Of a DNA stretch of 12,589 nt, positions 5,493-11,955 are shown in pieces. This DNA comes from Gelidibacter sp038243395 (GTDB taxonomy: Bacteria > Bacteroidota > Bacteroidia > Flavobacteriales > Flavobacteriaceae). Each line of letters opens with the position of its first letter. Positions within the stretch are counted from its first letter, which is position 1. The translations under genes were made by a program, and so were the position numbers. The stretch is from assembly GCA_038243395.1 (NCBI GenBank), contig JBBSRC010000103.1, positions 1 through 12,589 on the forward strand, read 5' to 3'. Below the pieces are notes generated by a model that saw only the letters and a program-made list of their open reading frames with translations, was not told where the DNA came from and ran no database searches.

Positions 5493-6793
5493 TGCCTTAC
5501 GTACCTTATAAAGTCAAAGACATGTCACTTGCGGCTTGGGGTAGAAAAGAAATAGAATTGGCCGAAGCTGAAATGCCAGGACTTATGAGTCTTCGCGAAG
5601 AATATGGTAATTCACAACCTCTTAAAGGTGCACGTATTGCAGGTTGTTTGCATATGACCATCCAAACAGCAGTTTTAATTGAAACGTTAAAAGCTCTTGG
5701 TGCAGAAGTCACTTGGAGTTCTTGTAATATATTTTCAACTCAAGACCAAGCTGCCGCAGCTATTGCTGAAGCTGGGTTTCCAGTGTATGCTTGGAAAGGG
5801 ATGAATGAGGAAGAATTTAATTGGTGTATTGAGCAAACTTTGTTTTTTGGAGAAGATAGAAAACCATTGAACATGATTTTGGATGATGGTGGCGATTTGA
5901 CCAACATGGTTTTCGATAAATACCCTGAATTGATGGCTGGAATCAATGGCCTTTCTGAAGAAACTACTACAGGTGTTCACAGACTTTATGAGCGTATGAA
6001 AAATGGCACTTTATCTATGCCAGCAATCAACGTGAATGACTCGGTAACCAAGTCTAAATTCGACAATAAATACGGATGTAAAGAAAGTGCAGTAGATGCT
6101 GTGCGTCGTGCTACAGACTTAATGTTAGCTGGAAAACGTGTGGTTGTTTGTGGCTACGGAGATGTTGGTAAAGGTACTGCTGCTTCATTTAAAGGTGCTG
6201 GAAGTATTGTAACTATTACTGAAATCGATCCAATCTGTGCTTTACAGGCAGCAATGGACGGTTTTGAAGTGAAACGTCTTGAAACTGTGGTTGGCAATGC
6301 GGATATCATAATTACAACAACGGGAAATAAAGATATTGTGCGTGCTGAACATTTCGAAACTATGAAAGATAAAACTGTCGTTTGTAACATCGGTCACTTT
6401 GATAACGAAATTCAAATGGACTGGTTGAATAATACTCACGGTGGTTCAAAAGTTGAAATCAAACCTCAAGTGGACAAATACACAATTGATGGCAAGGATA
6501 TTATCATCTTAGCTGAAGGTCGTTTGGTAAACTTAGGTTGTGCTACGGGCCATCCAAGTTTTGTAATGAGTAACTCATTTACAAACCAAGTTTTAGCCCA
6601 GTTAGAGTTATGGACCAACAGAGACGCTTACAAAAATGAAGTGTATATGTTACCTAAACATTTAGACGAAAAAGTAGCATTTTTACACTTGGCAAAAATC
6701 GGTGTAGAATTGACTGAATTAAAGGATGATCAAGCAGAATATATTGGTGTTGCTGTGGAAGGGCCTTACAAACCGGAATACTACAGATACTAA
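5477..6793 (+). CDS. ahcY: Adenosylhomocysteinase (S-adenosylhomocysteine hydrolase)
   Basis: The 438-residue cytoplasmic enzyme reversibly splits S-adenosylhomocysteine to adenosine and homocysteine. This removes the inhibitor left by methyltransferases and feeds methionine regeneration. Visible hallmarks are GCLHMTIQTAVLIETL around residues 56-71 (His59), LDDGGDLT at 135-142, GLSEETTTGVHRLYE at 158-172, the catalytic TKSKFDNKYGC at 191-201 (Lys, Asp and Asn), the NAD-binding GYGDVGKG at 226-233 and the C-terminal KPEYYRY, whose Lys and Tyr reach into the partner subunit of the tetramer. Length fits the bacterial form. The ATG at 5477 sits 37 bases after a good promoter box. The gene diverges from the PPTase gene and ends in a repeat and a strong terminator, so it is probably monocistronic. 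Confidence 0.98.
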   Translation: MNTETMPYVPYKVKDMSLAAWGRKEIELAEAEMPGLMSLREEYGNSQPLKGARIAGCLHMTIQTAVLIETLKALGAEVTWSSCNIFSTQDQAAAAIAEAGFPVYAWKGMNEEEFNWCIEQTLFFGEDRKPLNMILDDGGDLTNMVFDKYPELMAGINGLSEETTTGVHRLYERMKNGTLSMPAINVNDSVTKSKFDNKYGCKESAVDAVRRATDLMLAGKRVVVCGYGDVGKGTAASFKGAGSIVTITEIDPICALQAAMDGFEVKRLETVVGNADIIITTTGNKDIVRAEHFETMKDKTVVCNIGHFDNEIQMDWLNNTHGGSKVEIKPQVDKYTIDGKDIIILAEGRLVNLGCATGHPSFVMSNSFTNQVLAQLELWTNRDAYKNEVYMLPKHLDEKVAFLHLAKIGVELTELKDDQAEYIGVAVEGPYKPEYYRY

Positions 6794-6806
6794 AAAAAGA
6801 GAGCTA

Positions 6807-6848
6807 GCGCTTCTAGATACTAGACCGCTTCGCTTTTAGATATTAGAC
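6807..6848. repeat. Two-copy direct repeat after ahcY (TAGATA-TAGAC type)
   Basis: A 19-base unit at 6807-6825 recurs at 6830-6848 with three mismatches. Each copy contains two TAGA words seven bases apart. It lies 13 bases after the ahcY stop codon and directly before the terminator, so it is part of the 3' untranslated region. Confidence 0.6.
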
Positions 6849-6888
6849 AAAATCCCAAGCCATTACTGTTTGGGATTTTTTGTTTTTT
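6849..6888 (+). terminator. Intrinsic terminator of ahcY
   Basis: AATCCCAA (6851-6858) pairs with TTGGGATT (6870-6877) across an 11-base loop. The stem extends by two further A-T pairs and is followed by a T-rich tail to 6888. It lies 55 bases downstream of the ahcY stop codon. Confidence 0.85.
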
Positions 6889-6911
6889 GGGAAATTGCTA
6901 AAGCACCAGGC

Positions 6912-7068
6912 TTTACTCGTTGCATTCTATTTGATAATTATGGACTCGTGAATATAAATATTTACACTATATCTTTTCTTTTTGAAGGAAAAAAGAAAAG
7001 GATGCCGCTTCCAATGCAAAGCATTCACGATTTCCAATACAAAAATAGAATGTATAAGTAATCGCTAT
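6912..7068. repeat. Nested imperfect inverted-repeat element
   Basis: Three pairs of arms share nearly the same centre (about 6987). They are: an 11-of-12 match at 6921-6932 and 7043-7054; a perfect 8-bp pair TCGTGAAT at 6946-6953 with ATTCACGA at 7023-7030; and a perfect 11-bp pair at 6973-6983 and 6990-7000 around a 6-base loop. The whole element looks like a diverged 150-base hairpin or two copies of one unit facing each other. On the minus strand the central hairpin is flanked by GCGGCATCC on the left and GATATAGTG on the right. It carries no transposase; it could be a MITE-like relic or a structured RNA. Confidence 0.6.
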
Positions 7069-7153
7069 TGCAGCTAGATTATTCTCAACAAAGTTTTGTT
7101 AAACATATAAATTCTCTTCTTTTCAATTTTAATTATTTCTACTTTAGAGATTG

Positions 7154-7624
7154 ATGCACTACGATGAACCCGACATAATCGTCCCAAGATTTAATGAGGC
7201 ATCTGGGTTTTATACTACTTCAAAACGCTCAAAAATCATGAGTAAAATCCGCGGAAAAAATACCAAGCCTGAGCTCATCTTCAGAAAAGCTCTATGGAAG
7301 AAAAACGTGCGTTATAGAATTGACAGCAAGCAATTACCAGGAAAACCAGACATCTCCATCAAAAAATACAATCTTGCTATTTTTATAGATGGCGAATTTT
7401 GGCATGGCTACCATTGGGACGAACGAAAAGATACCATAAAAAGTAATCAGCAGTTTTGGATTCCTAAAATTGAGCGCAATATGCAACGCGATCGACAGGT
7501 CAACCAAGAACTTTTTGAAAAGGGTTATACCGTTTTTAGATTTTGGTCAAAAGAGATTCTGAATGATTTGGACAAGTGCATCAACGATGTCCTGATGTTT
7601 ATTGCCACTGGAGAAAACACCTAA
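7154..7624 (+). CDS. vsr: Very short patch repair (Vsr-type) endonuclease, zinc ligands absent
   Basis: This 156-residue nuclease of the Vsr family nicks DNA 5' of T:G mismatches that arise from deaminated 5-methylcytosine. Aligned by eye to E. coli Vsr, the catalytic residues remain: Glu40 (E25), Asp66 in LPGKPD (D51), His84 in FWHG (H69) and Asp113 in NMQRD (D97). The four structural zinc ligands of the E. coli enzyme (C66, H71, C73, C117) are replaced by Glu81, Tyr86, Trp88 and Lys133, so the zinc site is gone. His64 is also changed, to Asp. The opening SKRSKIMSKIRGKNTKPE segment is typical. I prefer the ATG at 7154 over the TTG one codon earlier. No cytosine methyltransferase gene is in the window, so it stands alone. 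It may act on another mismatch or damage, or may belong to a Vsr-like branch. Confidence 0.9.
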   Translation: MHYDEPDIIVPRFNEASGFYTTSKRSKIMSKIRGKNTKPELIFRKALWKKNVRYRIDSKQLPGKPDISIKKYNLAIFIDGEFWHGYHWDERKDTIKSNQQFWIPKIERNMQRDRQVNQELFEKGYTVFRFWSKEILNDLDKCINDVLMFIATGENT

Positions 7625-7645
7625 ATCAAAATTTAGGCATAAAAA

Positions 7646-7672
7646 AAGCCCTTTCTAAATTTGAAAGGGCTT
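7646..7672. terminator. Bidirectional terminator between vsr and the S46 peptidase gene
   Basis: AAGCCCTTTC (7646-7655) pairs perfectly with GAAAGGGCTT (7663-7672) around a 7-base loop. On the minus strand the stem is followed by a run of T (complement of the A run at 7641-7647), making it a strong terminator for the leftward peptidase gene. On the plus strand the tail TTCGTTCTT is weaker but may serve vsr. Confidence 0.85.
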
Positions 7673-7689
7673 CGTTCTTATTATAAAAT

Positions 7690-9825
7690 TTATGATTTCT
7701 GTTTCTTTAATTTTTTAGTTTTCTTACTCGATCTAGCATCTGTTTTCGGACGCACCAAAGTCATTTCATCAATCAAATGTTTTGCACCTGCATATTTATC
7801 GACGATAAAAAGCACGTAGCGCATATCGACCATAATGTTTCTACAAATTTCAGGGTCGTAATAAATATCACTCATCGTTCCTTCCCAAACGCGATCAAAA
7901 TTCAAGCCTACTAAGTTACCGTAAGCATCAATAGCTGGACTTCCTGAGTTTCCTCCTGTAGTATGGTTAGTTCCTAAAAAACAAACTGGCACTTTCCCAG
8001 TAATATCCGTGTATTGTCCATAATCTTTTTTCGCGTATAACTCCTGTAATTTCTCAGGCACGTCAAACTCATAATCTCCAGGAATATATTTTTCGATTAC
8101 ACCGTCTAAATAAGTCAAAGGCTCATAATATACCGCATCCCTTGGCTCGTAGCCTTTTACTTTTCCATAAGTAACACGCAAAGTACCGTTGGCATCAGGG
8201 AAATAACGTTGCTCTGGTAACACCTCCATTAAAGCCGTCATATATTTCTGCTCAAGTGTGTTTATTTGCGGATTCAACTCTTGAAATTCAGACTCTATGT
8301 TGGTATAAAAATCTATAATGAATGGTTTAATGTACTGATACGCTGCATCATTATTCAACTTTTCAAGGACTTCTTTAGAATTGCCTTCTAAAACTTTTAA
8401 AGCGCTTTCCTGATTGGTAAAAGCTGTCTTATCATAAATAGAACTATCAACATTATCCGTGTACATTGGCATTACAGCTTCAAAAACACCTTTATCTACA
8501 GTGGCATTATAGTTTTTATAAACCCCTTTCATACGGCCGACATTGGCATCTCTTTGTTTCTCAAAATTCTCCTCGCTATCAGCAGCCGCACCCTCAAGTT
8601 GCGCCAGTCCAAACAGCATCGGAGTAAGTTCGTTGGTTCTTAAAAAGACTTCCATAAATGCCGTTCGCTTCACATTGACATCTTCAATCTCACGATATAA
8701 ACGTTCAAGTTCTGGCAACACCTTTCCGTATTTAGCCTCTAAACCTTTAGCCTTCAATTGCGTTGTAAATTCAGCTTCCTGTGCTTTTTTTATGGCAATA
8801 GCACCACTTTTTTCAATCCCTAAATTTTCACCTTGCCATTTTTTCCAGGCGTTGGCAATTCGTGCTTGTTTTGAAGCATATTGAATTCTAATTTGATCAT
8901 CAGTCTTCATATTGGCGTCAATCACTTTTAGCGCTGCTTCTCTAATGACAATAGCGGTTGGATTGATTTTTTCTACAGTTTGCGCAATGGCAACTGCAGG
9001 TAAATACTCATCCGTGGTTCCTGGAAAACCAAAAACCATGGTAAAATCGTCTTCACTGACACCATCTAACGATACTGGCAAAAAGTGTCTTGGTTTAAAA
9101 GGGACGTTATCCTTTGAATAGGCCGCCGGACGGTTATTTTTATCGGCGTAAATTCTAAACAATGAAAAATCGCCCGTATGACGTGGCCATACCCAATTAT
9201 CAGTATCACTACCAAACTTCCCTATGCTTGAAGGTGGTGCGCCGACCAATCGAATATCCGTATAGCGCTCTGTAACGAAAAGAAAATACTGGTTGCCTTT
9301 ATAAAATGCTTTAATTTTAGTGTCTTGCCATGCTTCTTTTTTGGCCGCTTTTTCGATAGCATTACTATTACTTCCTCTTTTTGATTGCTGCGCTCGGTCG
9401 TTCATATCGTCAGTTACCCCTTCTAAAACCTGTTTGGTAACATCTTCTATTCGGACAATAAACTCAATATAAAGATTATCATTAGGCAGTTCTTCACTTA
9501 GGTTCATGGCCCAAAAACCATGTTGCAAGTAATCATTTTCTAAAGAAGAGTGCGATTGAATTTGGCTAAATCCACAATGATGATTGGTGAGTACCAAACC
9601 ACTTGCTGAAATAACTTCAGAAGTACACCCGCCGTTGAAATGACCAATAGCATCCTTTAAACTCGAATTATTAACATCATAAATGTCTTTAGCCGAAAGT
9701 TTACTACCAAGACTTTGCATTTCGTCTTCATTCATTCCTTGAAGCAACGATGGAATCCACATCCCGCCTTGTTGGGCAGAAACTTGGAATGCAATAAAAA
9801 GAAATAAAATTTTGAAAATTCTCAT
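7690..9825 (-). CDS. S46 family dipeptidyl-peptidase, DPP11-like (Asp/Glu specific)
   Basis: This 711-residue exported serine peptidase removes dipeptides from the N-terminus of oligopeptides in the periplasm, feeding amino-acid catabolism. It begins with a signal peptide (MRIFKILFLFIAFQVSA, likely cut after Ala17). The trypsin-like triad is visible: His83 in TNHHCG, Asp219 in RHTGDF and Ser627 in GGNSGSP; Cys67 and Cys84 are placed for the family's disulfide. Arg645 in NFDRVW lies 18 residues after the catalytic Ser, the spacing of Arg673 from Ser655 in Porphyromonas gingivalis DPP11; DPP7 has Gly there. This predicts preference for Asp or Glu at the second position. Length fits the family (about 700-720), with an unusual Lys-rich tail after residue 699. 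It has its own promoter and a strong terminator, so it is probably transcribed alone. Confidence 0.93.
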   Translation of the reverse strand: MRIFKILFLFIAFQVSAQQGGMWIPSLLQGMNEDEMQSLGSKLSAKDIYDVNNSSLKDAIGHFNGGCTSEVISASGLVLTNHHCGFSQIQSHSSLENDYLQHGFWAMNLSEELPNDNLYIEFIVRIEDVTKQVLEGVTDDMNDRAQQSKRGSNSNAIEKAAKKEAWQDTKIKAFYKGNQYFLFVTERYTDIRLVGAPPSSIGKFGSDTDNWVWPRHTGDFSLFRIYADKNNRPAAYSKDNVPFKPRHFLPVSLDGVSEDDFTMVFGFPGTTDEYLPAVAIAQTVEKINPTAIVIREAALKVIDANMKTDDQIRIQYASKQARIANAWKKWQGENLGIEKSGAIAIKKAQEAEFTTQLKAKGLEAKYGKVLPELERLYREIEDVNVKRTAFMEVFLRTNELTPMLFGLAQLEGAAADSEENFEKQRDANVGRMKGVYKNYNATVDKGVFEAVMPMYTDNVDSSIYDKTAFTNQESALKVLEGNSKEVLEKLNNDAAYQYIKPFIIDFYTNIESEFQELNPQINTLEQKYMTALMEVLPEQRYFPDANGTLRVTYGKVKGYEPRDAVYYEPLTYLDGVIEKYIPGDYEFDVPEKLQELYAKKDYGQYTDITGKVPVCFLGTNHTTGGNSGSPAIDAYGNLVGLNFDRVWEGTMSDIYYDPEICRNIMVDMRYVLFIVDKYAGAKHLIDEMTLVRPKTDARSSKKTKKLKKQKS

Positions 9826-9850
9826 ATCTAAAATTGTTTTTTTAAGAACT

Positions 9851-9858
9851 CAAAGATA
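9851..9858 (-). promoter_or_regulatory. Promoter -7 box of the S46 peptidase gene (TATCTTTG)
   Basis: On the minus strand this is TATCTTTG, an exact TAnnTTTG match 25 bases before the ATG. The predicted start near 9844 gives a leader of about 18 bases. The upstream element is not obvious. Confidence 0.6.
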
Positions 9859-9918
9859 AGAAAGCCACTAATGAAATTAAACTATTTGTTGAGGTAAGTC
9901 GGTTAAAATATTGAATGC

Positions 9919-9935
9919 ATTTCGACAAGCTCAGT
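9919..9935. repeat. Single copy of an ATTTCGACAAGCTCAGT-type string
   Basis: The 17-base string looks like the core of a repeat that I associate with intergenic regions of many flavobacteria. Only one copy occurs in this window, so the repeat status rests on memory and not on this sequence. Confidence 0.35.
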
Positions 9936-10223
9936 AATCGCGACTTCATTATTAGAATTGACCAGTTCGTCGGCAGACCAGGAACGAAAATTAGCGTGGT
10001 AAAAAATTTGAAAGAAATTTAATTTGTATAAAAATTGGCAACAATCAAGAATATGACTGGTATCAGATAAAGAAGGAATAAGGTTGATTTAAATGAATTA
10101 GATTGAAATGCGATTATACCGACTTTTTAGGTAGCAATTGAATTGATCTTATAGATTTAAAAACCATCAAAAAAACAAGTTTAATTTTTGTATATTATCT
10201 TTAATACAACTAAAAACAAAACA

Positions 10224-11366
10224 ATGCATTTCGATTCAAAGCTTCCCAATGTAAGCACCAACATCTTTACGGTAATGAGTGGTTTGGCTAATGAACATAA
10301 AGCGCTTAATTTATCGCAGGGATTTCCAAATTTTAAAAGTGATCAAAAATTGATTGACTTGGTTACCAATGCGATGAATTCCGGCTACAATCAATATGCG
10401 CCCATGGCAGGCAACTTAGAATTGCGCGTGGCAATTACCAATAAATTTGAGCAACTTTATAATATCTCCTACAATCCGGATTCAGAAATAACCGTCACTG
10501 CAGGCGCAACCCAGGCCATCTTTACCATCATTTCTGCATTCGTCAAAGCTGATGATGAAGTCATTATCTTCAAGCCTGCCTATGATTGCTATGAACCTGC
10601 AATAGAACTTAATGGAGGAAAAACAATTTCTATACAGTTGGAAGCACCTCATTATAATGTGGATTGGACAGAAGTGTCAAATAAAATCACTCCCAAGACG
10701 AAGATGGTCATCATCAACACACCACAAAACCCAAGTGGCACCATATTTTCTAAAGAGGATATGCTGCAATTGCAAGATCTTTTGAAAGGCACTAACATCA
10801 TTTTGTTGAGTGATGAAGTTTATGAGCATATTATTTTTGACGGTAATGAACATTACAGTGCGTGTTTATTTCCAGATCTTAAATCGAGAAGTTTCATTGT
10901 GGCTTCCTTCGGAAAAACTTTTCATAATACGGGTTGGAAATTGGGCTACTGCTGTGCGCCCAAAGCGTTGATGGAAGAATTCCAAAAAGTACATCAATTC
11001 AATGTGTTTTGCGCTAACCATCCGATGCAAAAAGCTGTGGCAGATTATTTAGAAGAGCCTGAACATTATCTTGAACTATCGACCTTTTACCAACGCAAAC
11101 GCGATTTATTTTTAAATCTGATACAAGATTCGCGATTCAAATTTATTCCTGCACAAGGCACTTATTTTCAAATATTGGATTATTCTAAGATCACAACAGA
11201 AAATGACGTTGACTTTGCCAAACGTCTGACCATTGATCATAAAATTGCATCCATCCCACTTTCAGTATTCAATACAGATCATATAGATAATAAGGTATTG
11301 CGATTCTGCTTTGCAAAAACAGATGAAACATTAAAAGAAGCAGCTGCAATTTTGAATCGTATCTAA
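10224..11366 (+). CDS. Methionine/glutamine-type aminotransferase (class I/II, PLP)
   Basis: Counted from the ATG at 10224 this is a 380-residue fold-type I aminotransferase of the YbdL/kynurenine aminotransferase group. Its opening LNLSQGFPNF and GYNQYAPMAGNLELR are typical of that group. The PLP site is complete: ITVTAGATQA for the phosphate loop, NTPQNPSG (residues 166-173), SDEVYE (196-201), the Schiff-base Lys231 in SFGKTFHNTGWKLGY and the carboxylate-binding Arg360 in VLRFCFAK. Such enzymes transaminate methionine or its keto acid with glutamine. Two genes downstream lies an omega-amidase-like nitrilase, which hydrolyses the alpha-ketoglutaramate made when glutamine is the donor; this supports a role in methionine salvage. 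The ATG start matches E. coli YbdL (386 residues) better than the upstream TTG. Substrate is inferred. Confidence 0.92.
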   Translation: MHFDSKLPNVSTNIFTVMSGLANEHKALNLSQGFPNFKSDQKLIDLVTNAMNSGYNQYAPMAGNLELRVAITNKFEQLYNISYNPDSEITVTAGATQAIFTIISAFVKADDEVIIFKPAYDCYEPAIELNGGKTISIQLEAPHYNVDWTEVSNKITPKTKMVIINTPQNPSGTIFSKEDMLQLQDLLKGTNIILLSDEVYEHIIFDGNEHYSACLFPDLKSRSFIVASFGKTFHNTGWKLGYCCAPKALMEEFQKVHQFNVFCANHPMQKAVADYLEEPEHYLELSTFYQRKRDLFLNLIQDSRFKFIPAQGTYFQILDYSKITTENDVDFAKRLTIDHKIASIPLSVFNTDHIDNKVLRFCFAKTDETLKEAAAILNRI

Positions 11367-11434
11367 TCAAAAATCCACTTTATTTTATAAATAGTTGAGG
11401 TAGCAAAATATGTATGTTTAAATAAAAAAACCTT

Positions 11435-11442
11435 TACTTTTG
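11435..11442 (+). promoter_or_regulatory. Promoter -7 box before the small secreted protein (TACTTTTG)
   Basis: This is an exact TAnnTTTG match in the gap after the aminotransferase gene. Transcription would start near 11449, leaving a leader of about 65 bases before the ATG at 11514. The upstream TTG-like element is weak. It suggests that the secreted-protein and omega-amidase genes have their own promoter. Confidence 0.55.
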
Positions 11443-11470
11443 TAGGTGAACAATCAGGTGGCTTCGTGAC

Positions 11471-11493
11471 CCAGAACTGGTTATATCTCCCAG
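11471..11493 (+). promoter_or_regulatory. Possible alternative hairpins in the 5' leader
   Basis: CTGG at 11477-11480 can pair either with CCAG at 11471-11474 or with CCAG at 11490-11493. The two short hairpins exclude each other within the predicted leader of the secreted-protein gene. The stems are only four pairs, so this may be chance. Confidence 0.2.
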
Positions 11494-11513
11494 AAACACA
11501 AAAACATTGCATT

Positions 11514-11951
11514 ATGAGAAATTGGATGATAATATTCTTTTTAGGTTTATGTGTTAGTATTAATGCTCAACAAGTTATTAGCAAAGGGAAAGTGTATGAG
11601 GTCAACGGCAAGGCTATTTTTCATGACGGCGTTGATATTACCTCGACCCTTCTTTTAAACGAAAAGGATCATATTTATAAAACTTTAAAAAGTCAGAAAA
11701 AAGGCCTTAGAAGTGCTGAAAAAACCAGAGAAAAGCTTGAAAAATCCGCAAATAACTCTGAGAAAGCTTTAAAGCACAAGAAGAAAGCATTGGATAAGTT
11801 TAATAAAGCGACCAAAAAACTAGAACAAAATCAGCGTAAGTTCGATAGACTTAAATTTAAAGGCAAACTTTCTCCTAATGATGAAGCGAATTGGCTGAAG
11901 AAATTAGAAGATTATAAAAAAGATGTAGAAAACTCACGCAGAAAAATGTAA
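11514..11951 (+). CDS. Secreted Lys-rich coiled-coil protein, unknown function
   Basis: I do not recognise this family. From the ATG at 11514 it has 145 residues, and this start is chosen because a clean signal peptide begins there (MRNWMIIFFLGLCVSINA, likely cut after Ala18, before QQ as is common in Bacteroidetes). An upstream GTG at 11466 would bury the signal peptide. The mature protein starts with a short strand-like part (about 20-50) with YEVNGKAIFHDGVDI, then a highly charged Lys/Glu/Asn-rich helix (about 55-145) likely to form a coiled coil. There are no lipobox, sorting-domain or membrane features. It is probably periplasmic. The omega-amidase gene starts four bases after its stop codon, so the two are translated from one message. 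Confidence 0.75.
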   Translation: MRNWMIIFFLGLCVSINAQQVISKGKVYEVNGKAIFHDGVDITSTLLLNEKDHIYKTLKSQKKGLRSAEKTREKLEKSANNSEKALKHKKKALDKFNKATKKLEQNQRKFDRLKFKGKLSPNDEANWLKKLEDYKKDVENSRRKM

Positions 11952-11955
11952 TAAA

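Larger units (their letters stand above)
6794..7153. other. 360-base gap between ahcY and vsr: repeats, terminator, inverted-repeat element
   Basis: No gene is supported here. In order the gap holds a 23-base-spaced direct repeat, the ahcY terminator, a nested inverted-repeat element, and a short near-palindrome (AACAAA at 7087-7092 with TTTGTT at 7095-7100). I find no clear promoter for vsr; the closest string is TACTTTAG at 7140-7147, too near the start codon to be persuasive. Confidence 0.65.
9826..10223. other. 398-base gap between divergent genes
   Basis: No gene is supported. It holds the peptidase promoter (9851-9858), the dispersed-repeat string at 9919-9935 and AT-rich sequence of no visible structure. 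A weak promoter for the aminotransferase may be present around 10182-10190 (TAATTTTTG, not an exact match). A small TTCGT/ACGAA pair flanks the GC-richer strip near 9965-9990. A TTG at 10188 could extend the aminotransferase by 12 residues, but these have no family character. Confidence 0.6.

Noticed and set aside
6870..7061. 63-residue open reading frame between ahcY and vsr
   Set aside because: It starts inside the ahcY terminator stem and spans the nested inverted-repeat element; the apparent protein is a by-product of that structure.
7154..7624. Vsr as part of a restriction-modification or defence island
   Set aside because: No methyltransferase, restriction enzyme, helicase, integrase or other defence gene lies within the window on either side.
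10188..10223. Upstream TTG start for the aminotransferase
   Set aside because: The 12 added residues have no family character, and the ATG at 10224 gives the usual length.
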